Shown here: piece after piece, positions 1-6,222 of the stretch
Numbering within the stretch: the stretch's first letter is position 1
How the letters are laid out: every line of letters begins with the position of its first letter
NCBI GenBank assembly: GCA_001771735.1
Contig: MEUM01000038.1
Location: forward strand, 156-8,168
Source of the DNA: Caldifarciminota bacterium RBG_13_43_14
Lineage (GTDB): Bacteria; Hydrothermota; Tepidihabitantia; SM23-42
Length of the DNA stretch: 8,013 nt
Direction of reading: 5' to 3'
The notes under the pieces: generated by a model
Database searches by the model: none
Told to the model about the DNA's origin: nothing
The model's input: only the letters and a program-made list of their open reading frames with translations
Program-made: the position numbers and the translations under genes

Positions 1-210
1 AATATTAGCGGTCCAGTTCCACTGCCAACCGAGCGTTCACTCTATACAGTCCTGCGGTCTCCCCATGTTGATAAAAAATCCCGTGAACAATTCGAGCTAC
101 GGGTTCATAAAAGACTAATTGAATTAAATGATGTAACACCGGATATTATCGATGCTTTGAATAAACTCGAGATACCAGCCGGTGTATATATTGAAGTAAA
201 GGCAATGTAA
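1..210 (+). CDS. rpsJ: 30S ribosomal protein S10, 3' part
   Basis: Frame 1 is open from the window edge and ends at TAA 208-210, giving the last 69 residues (NISGPVPLPT... to ...VYIEVKAM). The GPVPLPTE block, the TVLRSPHVDKKSREQFELR block and the hydrophobic final strand are typical of S10. The family is about 100 residues long, so roughly the first 33 residues lie outside the window. S10 is a 30S head protein and also acts as NusE in antitermination complexes. It is normally the first gene of the S10 operon, so the operon promoter and any leader regulator would lie to the left. One base separates its stop from the rplC start. Confidence 0.97.
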   Translation, partial: NISGPVPLPTERSLYTVLRSPHVDKKSREQFELRVHKRLIELNDVTPDIIDALNKLEIPAGVYIEVKAM

Positions 211-211
211 A

Positions 212-826
212 ATGATTGGGTTGATTGGGAAAAAAATAGGCATGGCTCAAATTTTTGAAAAGGGTAAAGTGATACCGGTAAGTCTTATCCAAGCCGGACC
301 CTGCCCGATCATACAGATCAAGAACGAAAAAAAGGACGGATATTTTGCCTTACAGCTTGGTTATGGAAAGAAAAAAAAATCAAGTAAACCCCTGTCTGGA
401 CATCTCAAAAAATCGAAAACCGATCCGGTTTACAGACTATTTGAAATACGGTTCAAAGACTCAAAAAAATTCAAACTCGGTGACAAGATTGATGTCTCAA
501 TATTTAAAGACGGCGAGACCGTTCAGGTCACCGGCTGGACCAAGGGCCGTGGTTTTAGTGGCGGCATCAAACGCTGGGGATGGCATGGTGGACCGGCTAG
601 TCATGGATCAATGTCTCATCGTCGTATAGGTTCAGCTGGACCAGGATCATCGCCCGGGCGCATATGGAAAGGTAAAACAATGCCCGGTCGCTATGGCAAT
701 GAAAAAGTAACGATCCGGAACCTTAAGGTCGTAAAAATTGAAATAGAAAAAAATCTTTTATATTTGAAGGGTGCTGTTCCTGGCACCCGTAATGGATATT
801 TACTGGTGATCAAGGATGAGACATAA
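212..826 (+). CDS. rplC: 50S ribosomal protein L3
   Basis: 204 residues, close to the usual L3 length of about 205-210. The N-terminus MIGLIGKKIGMAQIF and the loop GRGFSGGIKRWGWHGGPASHGS (about 112-133) followed by HRRIGSAGPGSSPGRIWKGK are diagnostic. The loop is the extension that reaches toward the peptidyl-transferase centre. L3 is an early assembly protein that binds the 3' domain of 23S rRNA. In E. coli PrmB methylates Q150; the aligned position here appears to be Ser146, so that modification is not expected. A weak SD (AAAGG, 198-202) precedes the ATG. An A9 run at 371-379 encodes part of KKKK (53-56). The stop overlaps the rplD start by one base. Confidence 0.98.
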   Translation: MIGLIGKKIGMAQIFEKGKVIPVSLIQAGPCPIIQIKNEKKDGYFALQLGYGKKKKSSKPLSGHLKKSKTDPVYRLFEIRFKDSKKFKLGDKIDVSIFKDGETVQVTGWTKGRGFSGGIKRWGWHGGPASHGSMSHRRIGSAGPGSSPGRIWKGKTMPGRYGNEKVTIRNLKVVKIEIEKNLLYLKGAVPGTRNGYLLVIKDET

Positions 827-1458
827 TGGAAACGAAAGTCTTGAACATCGAAGGCAAAGAGATTGGTCTGATAGAATTAAACAAAGCATTGTTCGGTACT
901 GAACCGAACAATGCTTTGATCTGGGAACATGTCCGAATACTTCTCGCCAATCAAAGAAAAGGATTAGCCAAAACTAAATCACGAGCCGAGGTAAAGGGTA
1001 CCGGCAAGAAGCCGTGGCGCCAGAAGGGAATTGGTTGGGCACGACACGGCAGCCAGAGAACAACGATCTGGCGCGGCGGTGGAGTGGTTTTTGGTCCCAA
1101 GCCGCGCGATTATACGATGAATATCCCGAAGAAGAAAAAACTTAAGGCCTTGACCGCCTTACTCAGTTTATACGCAAACGAGAATAAAATTTTCATCCTT
1201 GATGATCTCAAACTAGATTCACCAAAAACGAAACTTATAAGTGATATCCTTGATAATCTCAAGCTTAAAGAAGCAAAAACCTTGGTCGGCGTTGATAATA
1301 TTGAAACCAATCTTAAGCTTGCGTCCCGGAATCTACCGAATATTAAGCTCAAGAGGGTATCAGATATGAATTGTTACGATGTTCTTGAAGCTGAATATTT
1401 AGTTCTGACCAAAAAGGGATTGGAAAAACTGGAGCAACGATGCACTATGAAAGAATAA
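826..1458 (+). CDS. rplD: 50S ribosomal protein L4
   Basis: 210 residues, normal for L4. The extended tunnel loop is at about 44-100, with the signature RAEVKGTGKKPWRQKG (53-68) and RGGGVVFGPKPRDY (83-96). L4 binds domain I of 23S rRNA and its loop lines the exit-tunnel constriction. In E. coli and other Gammaproteobacteria L4 is also the autogenous repressor of the S10 operon. Two things are odd. The usual KGTGRAR is KGIGWAR here (67-73), with Trp at the E. coli R67 position. Codons 19-31 also contain a perfect 16-bp inverted repeat (882-918). Translation starts at an ATG overlapping the rplC stop (TAATG). The 3' end overlaps rplW by 19 nt. Confidence 0.98.
   Translation: METKVLNIEGKEIGLIELNKALFGTEPNNALIWEHVRILLANQRKGLAKTKSRAEVKGTGKKPWRQKGIGWARHGSQRTTIWRGGGVVFGPKPRDYTMNIPKKKKLKALTALLSLYANENKIFILDDLKLDSPKTKLISDILDNLKLKEAKTLVGVDNIETNLKLASRNLPNIKLKRVSDMNCYDVLEAEYLVLTKKGLEKLEQRCTMKE
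882..918 (+). repeat. perfect 16-bp inverted repeat (RNA hairpin) inside rplD
   Basis: Left arm CAAAGCATTGTTCGGT (882-897), loop ACTGA (898-902), right arm ACCGAACAATGCTTTG (903-918), with no mismatch. It lies fully within coding sequence and encodes about KALFGTEPNNAL of L4, residues that look normal for the family. No T-run follows, so it is not a standard intrinsic terminator. A stem of this length should fold strongly in the mRNA close to the rplD start. Whether it is functional is inference. Confidence 0.9.
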
Positions 1459-1724
1459 TAAGACGCGCATTGATCACCGAAAAAGCCGATCGCTTACGCG
1501 AGAGCAATATTTATCAGTTTGAAGTATTGAAAGATGCTAACAAGCATCAAATCAAACAGGCGGTGGAAAAGCTGTTTGGTGTTACCGTATTAAATGTGAG
1601 AACATCGATCAACCAGGGTAAACAAAGACGGCTGGGCCGGTCCCAGGGTTATCGTCCCGATTTTAAAAAGGCAACGGTTACGCTCAAATCCGGACAAAAG
1701 ATCGAATTGATTGAAGGTGTATAA
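1440..1724 (+). CDS. rplW: 50S ribosomal protein L23
   Basis: 94 residues, matching the usual length of about 95-100. The N-terminal IIRRALITEKADRLRE, central YQFEVLKDANKHQIKQAVEKLFGVTVLNVRT and C-terminal GYRPDFKKATVTLKSGQKIELIEG blocks are typical. L23 sits at the exit of the peptide tunnel and is the docking site for trigger factor and SRP. The ATG at 1440 is supported by GGAG at 1431-1434 with 5-nt spacing; the nearby ATG at 1447 is out of frame. The start lies 19 nt inside the rplD 3' end and the stop shares one base with the rplB ATG, so it is probably coupled to both neighbours. Confidence 0.97.
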   Translation: MHYERIIRRALITEKADRLRESNIYQFEVLKDANKHQIKQAVEKLFGVTVLNVRTSINQGKQRRLGRSQGYRPDFKKATVTLKSGQKIELIEGV

Positions 1725-2545
1725 TGGCAATAAAAAACTTTAGACCTACGACACCAGCCCGTCGCTATTATCAAGTTAACAAGCCGGAAACGACCAAGAG
1801 CAAACCGGAAAAAAGTCTGACCTTTTCTAAAACAAAGAACAGTGGACGAAATAACACCGGTCGTATAACTGCGAGACACCGAGGTGGTGGTCATCATCGC
1901 ATAATACGCATCATCGATTTTGTACGAAGCAAAGATAATATCCAGGCATACGTTAAAGCGATCGATTACGATCCTCATCGCAGTGCTTTGATCGCCTTGC
2001 TGGCCTATATCGACGGCGAAAAGCGTTATATAACAGCCCCGGACGGATTAAAAATAGGTGACAGTGTGATCTCTGGTGAGAACTCTCCGATACAGATCGG
2101 AAACTGCTTGCCTTTAACTAATATTCCTCTTGGAGTTGAGATCCATAATATCGAACTTTCACCAGGTAAAGGCGCAGAGCTAGCACGAAGTGCCGGAATA
2201 TCAACTCAGATTCTTGCCAAAGAAGGCAAGTATGCTCATATAAAACTGCCTTCCGGCGAGATCAGATTGATCGATCTTCGTTGCCGGGCAACAATCGGAA
2301 AAGTTTCTAATCCGCTTCATTCAAGCATTTCAATTGGCAAAGCCGGTCGTCAACGACACCGTGGAATACGTCCTTATGTCAGGGGCGTTGCAATGAATCC
2401 GATAGATCACCCGATGGGTGGTGGAGAAGGAAGATCGCATGGTGGTCGTCAACCAACATCACCATGGGGATGGCTAACAAAAGGCAAGAAAACACGCAAG
2501 GTCAAAAAAGCTTCTAAGAAGTTCATTCTCAAAAGGAGAAAATAA
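1724..2545 (+). CDS. rplB: 50S ribosomal protein L2
   Basis: 273 residues, the standard length. The OB-fold/SH3 RNA-binding region spans about 40-200, with GRNNTGRITARHRGGGHHR at 41-59. The near-catalytic segment GVAMNPIDHP (221-230) keeps His229, which in E. coli L2 is important for peptidyl-transferase activity. The following GGGEGR (232-237) and the basic tail (KGKKTRKVKKASKKFILKRRK) are conserved. Met231 replaces the His common in enterobacterial DHPHGGG. GAAGGTG at 1713-1719 serves as the SD. The TAATG overlap at 1722-1726 couples it to rplW, and a second TAATG couples it to rpsS. Confidence 0.98.
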   Translation: MAIKNFRPTTPARRYYQVNKPETTKSKPEKSLTFSKTKNSGRNNTGRITARHRGGGHHRIIRIIDFVRSKDNIQAYVKAIDYDPHRSALIALLAYIDGEKRYITAPDGLKIGDSVISGENSPIQIGNCLPLTNIPLGVEIHNIELSPGKGAELARSAGISTQILAKEGKYAHIKLPSGEIRLIDLRCRATIGKVSNPLHSSISIGKAGRQRHRGIRPYVRGVAMNPIDHPMGGGEGRSHGGRQPTSPWGWLTKGKKTRKVKKASKKFILKRRK

Positions 2546-2835
2546 TGTCAAGGTCATTACATAAAGGACCCTATATTGATGCTAAACTCTTAAAGCGGAT
2601 CACGAAAATGACCGAGTCTGGAGATAAAAAGATCATTAAAACCTGGGCCCGCTCATCGGTTATTCCACCGGAATTCGTTGGGTTCACGATCGCGGTTCAC
2701 AATGGTAATCGCTTTATCCCGGTTTATGTTACTGAACGTATGGTCGGACATAAACTGGGAGAATTCTCTCCGACCCGGACATTCCGCGTTCACAGTGGAA
2801 CAAGAAAAGAAGAAAAACCAAAAGAGAAAGCATAG
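2545..2835 (+). CDS. rpsS: 30S ribosomal protein S19
   Basis: 96 residues. SRSLHKGPYID at the N-terminus, KTWARSSVIPPEFVG, and GHKLGEFSPTRTFRVHSG are all diagnostic of S19, which sits in the 30S head with S13 and contacts the A-site finger region. The C-terminal tail (TRKEEKPKEKA) is charged and variable, as usual. AAAAGGAG at 2531-2538, with 6-nt spacing to the ATG at 2545, is one of the strongest SD sequences in the operon. The ATG also overlaps the rplB stop. The gene ends with TAG at 2833-2835, four bases before rplV. Confidence 0.98.
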   Translation: MSRSLHKGPYIDAKLLKRITKMTESGDKKIIKTWARSSVIPPEFVGFTIAVHNGNRFIPVYVTERMVGHKLGEFSPTRTFRVHSGTRKEEKPKEKA

Positions 2836-2839
2836 AGTT

Positions 2840-3208
2840 ATGATCGGCCAAGCAATAAAACGTTATGAACGAGCATCGCCCCGCAAGGTAAATCGTATTC
2901 TGGAACTATTACGCGGTAAAATGATCCCCGAGGCTCGTGCTTTATTACAACTACAGCATACGCGTACTAAGCTTCCGTTATTAAAAACTCTTAATAGCGC
3001 GGTCGCGAATCTAAAGTTTAAGATTGGCTCGGTGCGTATTGATGATAACGATTTAATTATTAAAGAGGCGCGCGTCGACGAAGGACCGATCATGAAACGA
3101 TGGCGACCGGGCTTTCGCGGTACTGCTGATATGATCCGCCGGCGCACCTGTCATATCAAATTTACGGTGGAAAGTATAAAACCGATCAAGGAAAAGAAGG
3201 GAGGCTAG
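2840..3208 (+). CDS. rplV: 50S ribosomal protein L22
   Basis: 122 residues from the ATG at 2840. The frame stays open further upstream, but that stretch overlaps rpsS and has no L22 similarity, so I use the ATG four bases after the rpsS stop. The N-terminal helix region YERASPRKVNRILELLRGK (9-27) and the tunnel-lining beta-hairpin GPIMKRWRPGFRGTADMIRRRTCHI (82-106) are typical. L22 binds all 23S rRNA domains, and its hairpin lines the exit tunnel opposite L4. The C-terminus is Lys-rich (KPIKEKKGG). The last codons contain AAGGGAGG, the SD for rpsC, and the TAG stop overlaps the rpsC GTG (TAGTG). Confidence 0.97.
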   Translation: MIGQAIKRYERASPRKVNRILELLRGKMIPEARALLQLQHTRTKLPLLKTLNSAVANLKFKIGSVRIDDNDLIIKEARVDEGPIMKRWRPGFRGTADMIRRRTCHIKFTVESIKPIKEKKGG

Positions 3209-3831
3209 TGGGCCAAAAAACTCATCCAATCGGTTTCCGTTTAGGCATAACCAAAGAATGGAAATCCAAGTGGTTCGATACTCGGAAGTACCATGATCTG
3301 GTCGCTGAAGATTACAATGTACGGCGATACTTGTATCAACGTCTTTCGGAAGCAATGATTTCTGATATAATAATAAGAAGATTGTCAAACCGGGTGATTA
3401 TCTCGATTCATACTGCTCAACCGGGCAAAGTTATTGGCAAAGGCGGAGAGGAAATAAAAAAATTACGAGAGGAAATAAAAAGCCTTATCAATAAAGATAT
3501 TACTATAAATATTGATGAGATCAGAATGCCTGAGCTTGATGCCTTCCTGGTTGCCCAGAACATTTCGCGGCAGATTACTCAACGTGTTTCCCATCGCCGG
3601 GCAATGAAAAGAGCAATCATTTCAGCCATGAAAATCGGCGCAAAGGGGATAAAAGTAATGTGTGCGGGACGCCTGAACGGTGCCGAGATTGCACGTACCG
3701 AGTGGTCCCGCGAAGGCAGGGTACCGCTACAGACTCTAACTGCAGACATTGATTACGCGGGAACGACGGCTTACACTATCTATGGTACAGTTGGCATAAA
3801 AGTCTGGATTTATAAAGGAACAGTACAATAA
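3208..3831 (+). CDS. rpsC: 30S ribosomal protein S3
   Basis: 207 residues, with a GTG start at 3208 preceded by AAGGGAGG (3197-3204) three bases upstream. MGQKTHPIGFRLGITKEWKSKWF is the standard S3 N-terminus, which confirms the start. A type II KH domain occupies about 39-108, with its GxxG loop VIGKGGEEI at 75-83. The S3 C-terminal domain has GRLNGAEIARTEWSREGRVPLQTLTADIDY (154-183). S3 is at the mRNA entry channel with S4 and S5 and contributes to helicase activity. The length is shorter than E. coli S3 (about 233) because the basic C-terminal tail is reduced; this is common in other phyla. Confidence 0.98.
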   Translation: MGQKTHPIGFRLGITKEWKSKWFDTRKYHDLVAEDYNVRRYLYQRLSEAMISDIIIRRLSNRVIISIHTAQPGKVIGKGGEEIKKLREEIKSLINKDITINIDEIRMPELDAFLVAQNISRQITQRVSHRRAMKRAIISAMKIGAKGIKVMCAGRLNGAEIARTEWSREGRVPLQTLTADIDYAGTTAYTIYGTVGIKVWIYKGTVQ

Positions 3832-4262
3832 TGCTCGAACCTAAGAAAACGAAATACCGGAAACAGCAGCGTGGTCGTATGAAAGGTAAGGCGACCCGCG
3901 GCAATACAATTGCTTTTGGGTCGTATGGTTTAGTTGCATTGCAGCCATGCTGGATCACAGCTCGACAGATCGAAGCATCACGTGTCGCAATCGCTCATTC
4001 GATGAAAAAAGGTGGAAAAATGTGGGTCCGAATGTTCCCAGATAAACCGGTCACCAAAAAACCGGCTGAAACACGTATGGGAAAAGGAAAAGGAGCGCCT
4101 GAATTCTGGGTTTGCGTAGTAAAACCGGGTCGCATCATGTTTGAACTGGAAGGCGTTACTGAAGAAGAGGCTCGTGATCTACTCCGGCTTGCTGCGAACA
4201 AATTACCGATTCGAGCGAGGTTCGTAAAACGGGAGGCAGGTATACACTATGAAGGTTTCTGA
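3831..4262 (+). CDS. rplP: 50S ribosomal protein L16
   Basis: 143 residues (family about 136-145). MLEPKKTKYRKQQRGRMKGKATRGN, FGSYGLVALQPCWITARQIEASRVAI and the PAETRMGKGKGAPEFWV segment (78-94) are diagnostic. L16 organises the A-site region near H38/H89. The Arg in the RMGKGKG motif (Arg82 here) corresponds to the residue hydroxylated by YcfD/RoxA in E. coli; no such enzyme is visible in the window. The ATG overlaps the rpsC TAA by one base, and the nearest SD-like AAAGGA (3814-3819) is rather distant, so coupling probably matters. The final 14 nt overlap rpmC. Confidence 0.98.
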   Translation: MLEPKKTKYRKQQRGRMKGKATRGNTIAFGSYGLVALQPCWITARQIEASRVAIAHSMKKGGKMWVRMFPDKPVTKKPAETRMGKGKGAPEFWVCVVKPGRIMFELEGVTEEEARDLLRLAANKLPIRARFVKREAGIHYEGF

Positions 4263-4476
4263 TCTCAGAGAAAAAACCAAAGATGAATTGAATGACCTGC
4301 TGAACGGATTGGTAAAGGAGTTGCACAATTTAAATCTACGTCGTGGCATACAGGAACTGCCAAATCCACTGCGTCTGAGGATTTTACGTCGGGATATAGC
4401 CCGGGTCAAAACCTTCTTGCGAGAAGAGGAACTAGGAATCCGGAAAATAAGCGGACCAAAGAAAAAGACCAAATAA
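4249..4476 (+). CDS. rpmC: 50S ribosomal protein L29
   Basis: 75 residues, slightly longer than the typical 60-70. MKVSDLREKTKDELNDLLNGLVKELHNLNLRRGIQELPNPLRLRILRRDIARVKTFL is the two-helix L29 hairpin; the extra length is a C-terminal tail (REEELGIRKISGPKKKTK). L29 lies near L23 at the tunnel exit and helps bind trigger factor and SRP. The ATG lies within the rplP 3' end (14-nt overlap). GGGAGGCAGG at 4231-4240 provides the SD. Its TAA overlaps an ATG at 4476 that could be an alternative rpsQ start. Confidence 0.96.
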   Translation: MKVSDLREKTKDELNDLLNGLVKELHNLNLRRGIQELPNPLRLRILRRDIARVKTFLREEELGIRKISGPKKKTK

Positions 4477-4477
4477 T

Positions 4478-4482
4478 GGGAG
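4478..4482 (+). promoter_or_regulatory. Shine-Dalgarno deciding the rpsQ start
   Basis: GGGAG lies 5 nt before the ATG at 4488. The upstream in-frame ATG at 4476 (TAATG overlap with rpmC) has only a purine-rich AT stretch before it, and this SD would fall inside its own coding sequence. This favours the 4488 start. Confidence 0.6.
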
Positions 4483-4487
4483 TATCA

Positions 4488-4721
4488 ATGCGAAAAAGAA
4501 AAGTAGGAATTGTCATTAGTGATAAACCGCAAAAAACGATTGTCGTGAAGATCACCAACTATGTACAGCACCCGCGATATAAGAAATACATACGCCAGAA
4601 CACGAAAGTACATGTCCATGATGAAAAAAATGAATACAAGACCGGCGAAAAAGTAATGATCGAGGCAACCAGGCCAATATCGAAATTGAAACGCTGGCGG
4701 GTTATTCGGAGAGTTACATGA
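4488..4721 (+). CDS. rpsQ: 30S ribosomal protein S17
   Basis: 77 residues from ATG 4488 (81 if ATG 4476 is used, adding MGVS). MRKRKVGIVISDKPQKTIVVKI, the YVQHPRYKKYIRQNTKVHVHDEKNE core (OB fold) and the final EATRPISKLKRWRVIRRV strand are classic S17. It is a primary 16S-binding protein in the 30S body. The later start is chosen because GGGAG sits 5 nt upstream and the protein then begins like other S17 proteins. The earlier ATG would keep the TAATG coupling seen elsewhere in this operon, so it cannot be excluded. The stop overlaps the rplN start as ATGA. Confidence 0.95.
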   Translation: MRKRKVGIVISDKPQKTIVVKITNYVQHPRYKKYIRQNTKVHVHDEKNEYKTGEKVMIEATRPISKLKRWRVIRRVT

Positions 4722-5086
4722 TCCAGATCTACACACGTTTGAGGGTCTGCGATAATACCGGCGCCCGCGTTGCAATGTGTATCCATGTTAGCGGCGGATC
4801 GAAAAGGCGCTACGGTTATATCGGGGATATTATTAACGTGTCGATCAAAGACGCATTGCCCAATGCACCGGTGAAAAAAGGGGACAAAGGAAAGGCGGTC
4901 ATTGTACGAACTAAAAAAGAATACCGTCGCCTTGATGGCTCTTATGTACGCTTTGATGACAATGCCTGTGTTCTGATCAATGATCAGAAGGAACCAAAAG
5001 GTACGAGAGTATTCGGTCCAGTTGCCCGAGAACTTAGAGAGCGGGGTTTTACTAAGATCATCTCGCTGGCCAGTGAAGTCGTTTAA
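4718..5086 (+). CDS. rplN: 50S ribosomal protein L14
   Basis: 122 residues, exactly the usual L14 length. MIQIYTRLRVCDNTGARVAMCIHVSGGSKRRY, GDIINVSIKDALPNAPVKKGDKGKAVIVRTKKEYRRLDGSYVRFDDNACVLI and GTRVFGPVARELRERGFTKIISLASEVV cover the whole five-stranded barrel. L14 forms intersubunit bridges with 16S h14 and is the docking site of RsfS, next to L19. GGAGAG (4708-4713) lies 4 nt before the ATG at 4718, which overlaps the rpsQ stop by 4 nt. A 19-nt near-palindrome (4971-4989) falls within codons for VLINDQK. Seventeen bases separate it from rplX, one of the larger gaps in the cluster. Confidence 0.98.
   Translation: MIQIYTRLRVCDNTGARVAMCIHVSGGSKRRYGYIGDIINVSIKDALPNAPVKKGDKGKAVIVRTKKEYRRLDGSYVRFDDNACVLINDQKEPKGTRVFGPVARELRERGFTKIISLASEVV
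4971..4989 (+). repeat. short palindrome inside rplN
   Basis: TTCTGATCA (4971-4979), a single A, then TGATCAGAA (4981-4989) are perfect complements. As RNA it could form an 8-bp stem with a 3-nt loop. It is coding sequence (LINDQ) and may be coincidental. Confidence 0.6.
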
Positions 5087-5103
5087 GGGGATGAGGTGAT
5101 ATC

Positions 5104-5454
5104 ATGCTAAAGCAAAAACATGGCCACCAAAAAAAGAAAGAAACTTTCCATATTAAAAAGGATGATCTGGTAGAAGTAAATACCGGTGAAGAAAAAGGCC
5201 GTCGGGGACGAGTCCTTGAAATTTTTTCTGAAAAGAAACAGGCGATCGTTGAGGGTATCAATCTTGTTAAAAAGCACCAGCGAGCGCGATCCCAGACTAA
5301 ACCATCAGGAATTGTCTCGATTCCCGCCGCGGTTCATATTTCAAATTTAGTACTTATATGTTCAAAATGTGGTAAAAAAACATCGACCCGGAGAGAAAAA
5401 ATTGAAAGAAAAAGAACAAGAATCTGCAAAGCGTGCGGAGAAATCGTCGAGTAA
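5104..5454 (+). CDS. rplX: 50S ribosomal protein L24 with zinc ribbon
   Basis: 116 residues. The KOW/SH3 domain is at about 15-50 (FHIKKDDLVEVNTGEEKGRRGRVLEIF), followed by VEGINLVKKHQRARSQTKPSGIVSIPAAVHISNLVLI, which is the standard L24 body. It ends in a Cys4 zinc ribbon, C86-x2-C89 and C108-x2-C111, found in many bacterial L24 proteins but absent in E. coli. L24 initiates 50S assembly at the 5' end of 23S rRNA and sits at the tunnel exit. The SD GAGGTGAT (5093-5100) is almost fully complementary to the 16S 3' end. Its last 53 nt, which encode the second half of the zinc ribbon, overlap the start of rplE in another frame. Confidence 0.97.
   Translation: MLKQKHGHQKKKETFHIKKDDLVEVNTGEEKGRRGRVLEIFSEKKQAIVEGINLVKKHQRARSQTKPSGIVSIPAAVHISNLVLICSKCGKKTSTRREKIERKRTRICKACGEIVE
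5390..5395 (+). promoter_or_regulatory. Shine-Dalgarno supporting a TTG start for rplE
   Basis: GGAGAG lies 6 nt before TTG 5402 in the rplE frame, within the rplX coding region. The only earlier start codon in the frame, GTG 5369, has no SD-like sequence before it. Confidence 0.6.
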
Positions 5455-6028
5455 AGCAAAAGCGCCGGCGCCATTTCCGCCGCGTTTAAAGTTCTATTAT
5501 CAGCAACAGCTCCGCCCGATCCTGTTGAAACAATTAGGCTTTAAGAACACTTATCAGGTTCCTATGCTGAAGAAGATAGTTATAAATGTTGGTTTGGGTG
5601 AAGCGGTCAGTGATCAGAAAATACTTGAGATTGTCAAAGAAGATCTTGGTAAAATAACCGGCCAGGCCGCGGTCGCGACGCGCGCTAAAAAACCAATATC
5701 GAATTTCAAAATACGTAAGAATATGGTTATTGGATTGAAGATCACATTCCGCGGCGCGCGTATGTATGAATTTTTCGATCGCTTTGTAAATATCGCCGCG
5801 CCACGGATACGTGATTTTCGTGGTTTCCCTCGCGATTCTTTTGACGGACGCGGATCTTACAATCTTGGATTAACTGAGCAGACCATATTCCCGGAGATCG
5901 AATATGATAAGATAAAAAAAGTTTTTGGCATGGATATTGCGATCGTAACCTCAGCTAAAAGAGACGAGGATGCATTCGCATTGCTCGAGGGAATGGGCAT
6001 GCCTTTTGCCCGAGAAAAGAAGAAATAG
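5402..6028 (+). CDS. rplE: 50S ribosomal protein L5, N-terminally extended
   Basis: 208 residues from TTG 5402. The L5 domain begins near PPRLKFYYQQQLRPILLKQLGF and runs through VPMLKKIVINVGLGEA, GQAAVATRAKKPISNFKIRKNMVIG, GARMYEFFDRFVNIAAPRIRDFRG, DGRGSYNLGLTEQTIFPEI and FGMDIAIVTSA. All are family hallmarks. L5 binds 5S rRNA with L18 and contacts S13 and the P-site tRNA. E. coli L5 has 179 residues; the extra length here is an N-terminal tail of about 25 residues rich in K, E, A and P (MKEKEQESAKRAEKSSSKAKAP, reading TTG as Met). The tail is encoded partly within rplX (53-nt overlap). GTG 5369 would give 219 residues but lacks an SD. The body is certain; the start is moderately supported. 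Confidence 0.95.
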   Translation: MKEKEQESAKRAEKSSSKAKAPAPFPPRLKFYYQQQLRPILLKQLGFKNTYQVPMLKKIVINVGLGEAVSDQKILEIVKEDLGKITGQAAVATRAKKPISNFKIRKNMVIGLKITFRGARMYEFFDRFVNIAAPRIRDFRGFPRDSFDGRGSYNLGLTEQTIFPEIEYDKIKKVFGMDIAIVTSAKRDEDAFALLEGMGMPFAREKKK

Positions 6029-6036
6029 GGAGATCA

Positions 6037-6222
6037 ATGGCAAAACTATGTTTGATCGTAAAAGCTAAACGCACACCAAAATTTTCTACACGGCGCTATA
6101 ACCGCTGTTTTCGCTGCGGTCGGCCACGCGGTTATTACCGGCATTTTGGACTTTGTCGTATTTGCCTGCGTGAGATGGCGCTCAAGGGTGAATTGCCGGG
6201 TGTTCGGAAAGCAACCTGGTAA
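6037..6222 (+). CDS. rpsN: 30S ribosomal protein S14, zinc-binding (type Z)
   Basis: 61 residues, the length of the short zinc form. The N-terminus is MAKLCLIVKAKRTPKFSTRRYNRC. The zinc site is C24-x2-C27 and C40-x2-C43, within the GRPRGYYRHFGLCRICLRE signature. The C-terminal LPGVRKATW is typical. S14 is in the 30S head close to S3 and S10. The zinc form is widespread in Firmicutes, Thermus, Aquificae and many candidate phyla, unlike the longer C-minus form of E. coli. GGGAG (6028-6032) is the SD, and the gap to rplE is 8 nt. It is the last gene of the cluster here; the usual next gene, rpsH, does not follow. Confidence 0.97.
   Translation: MAKLCLIVKAKRTPKFSTRRYNRCFRCGRPRGYYRHFGLCRICLREMALKGELPGVRKATW

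Noticed and set aside
345..629. Overlapping open frame within rplC
   Set aside because: Out-of-frame shadow of L3 with no family similarity and no SD.
2678..2839. Upstream extension of rplV
   Set aside because: It is the rpsS coding region read in another frame; L22 similarity starts only at the ATG at 2840.
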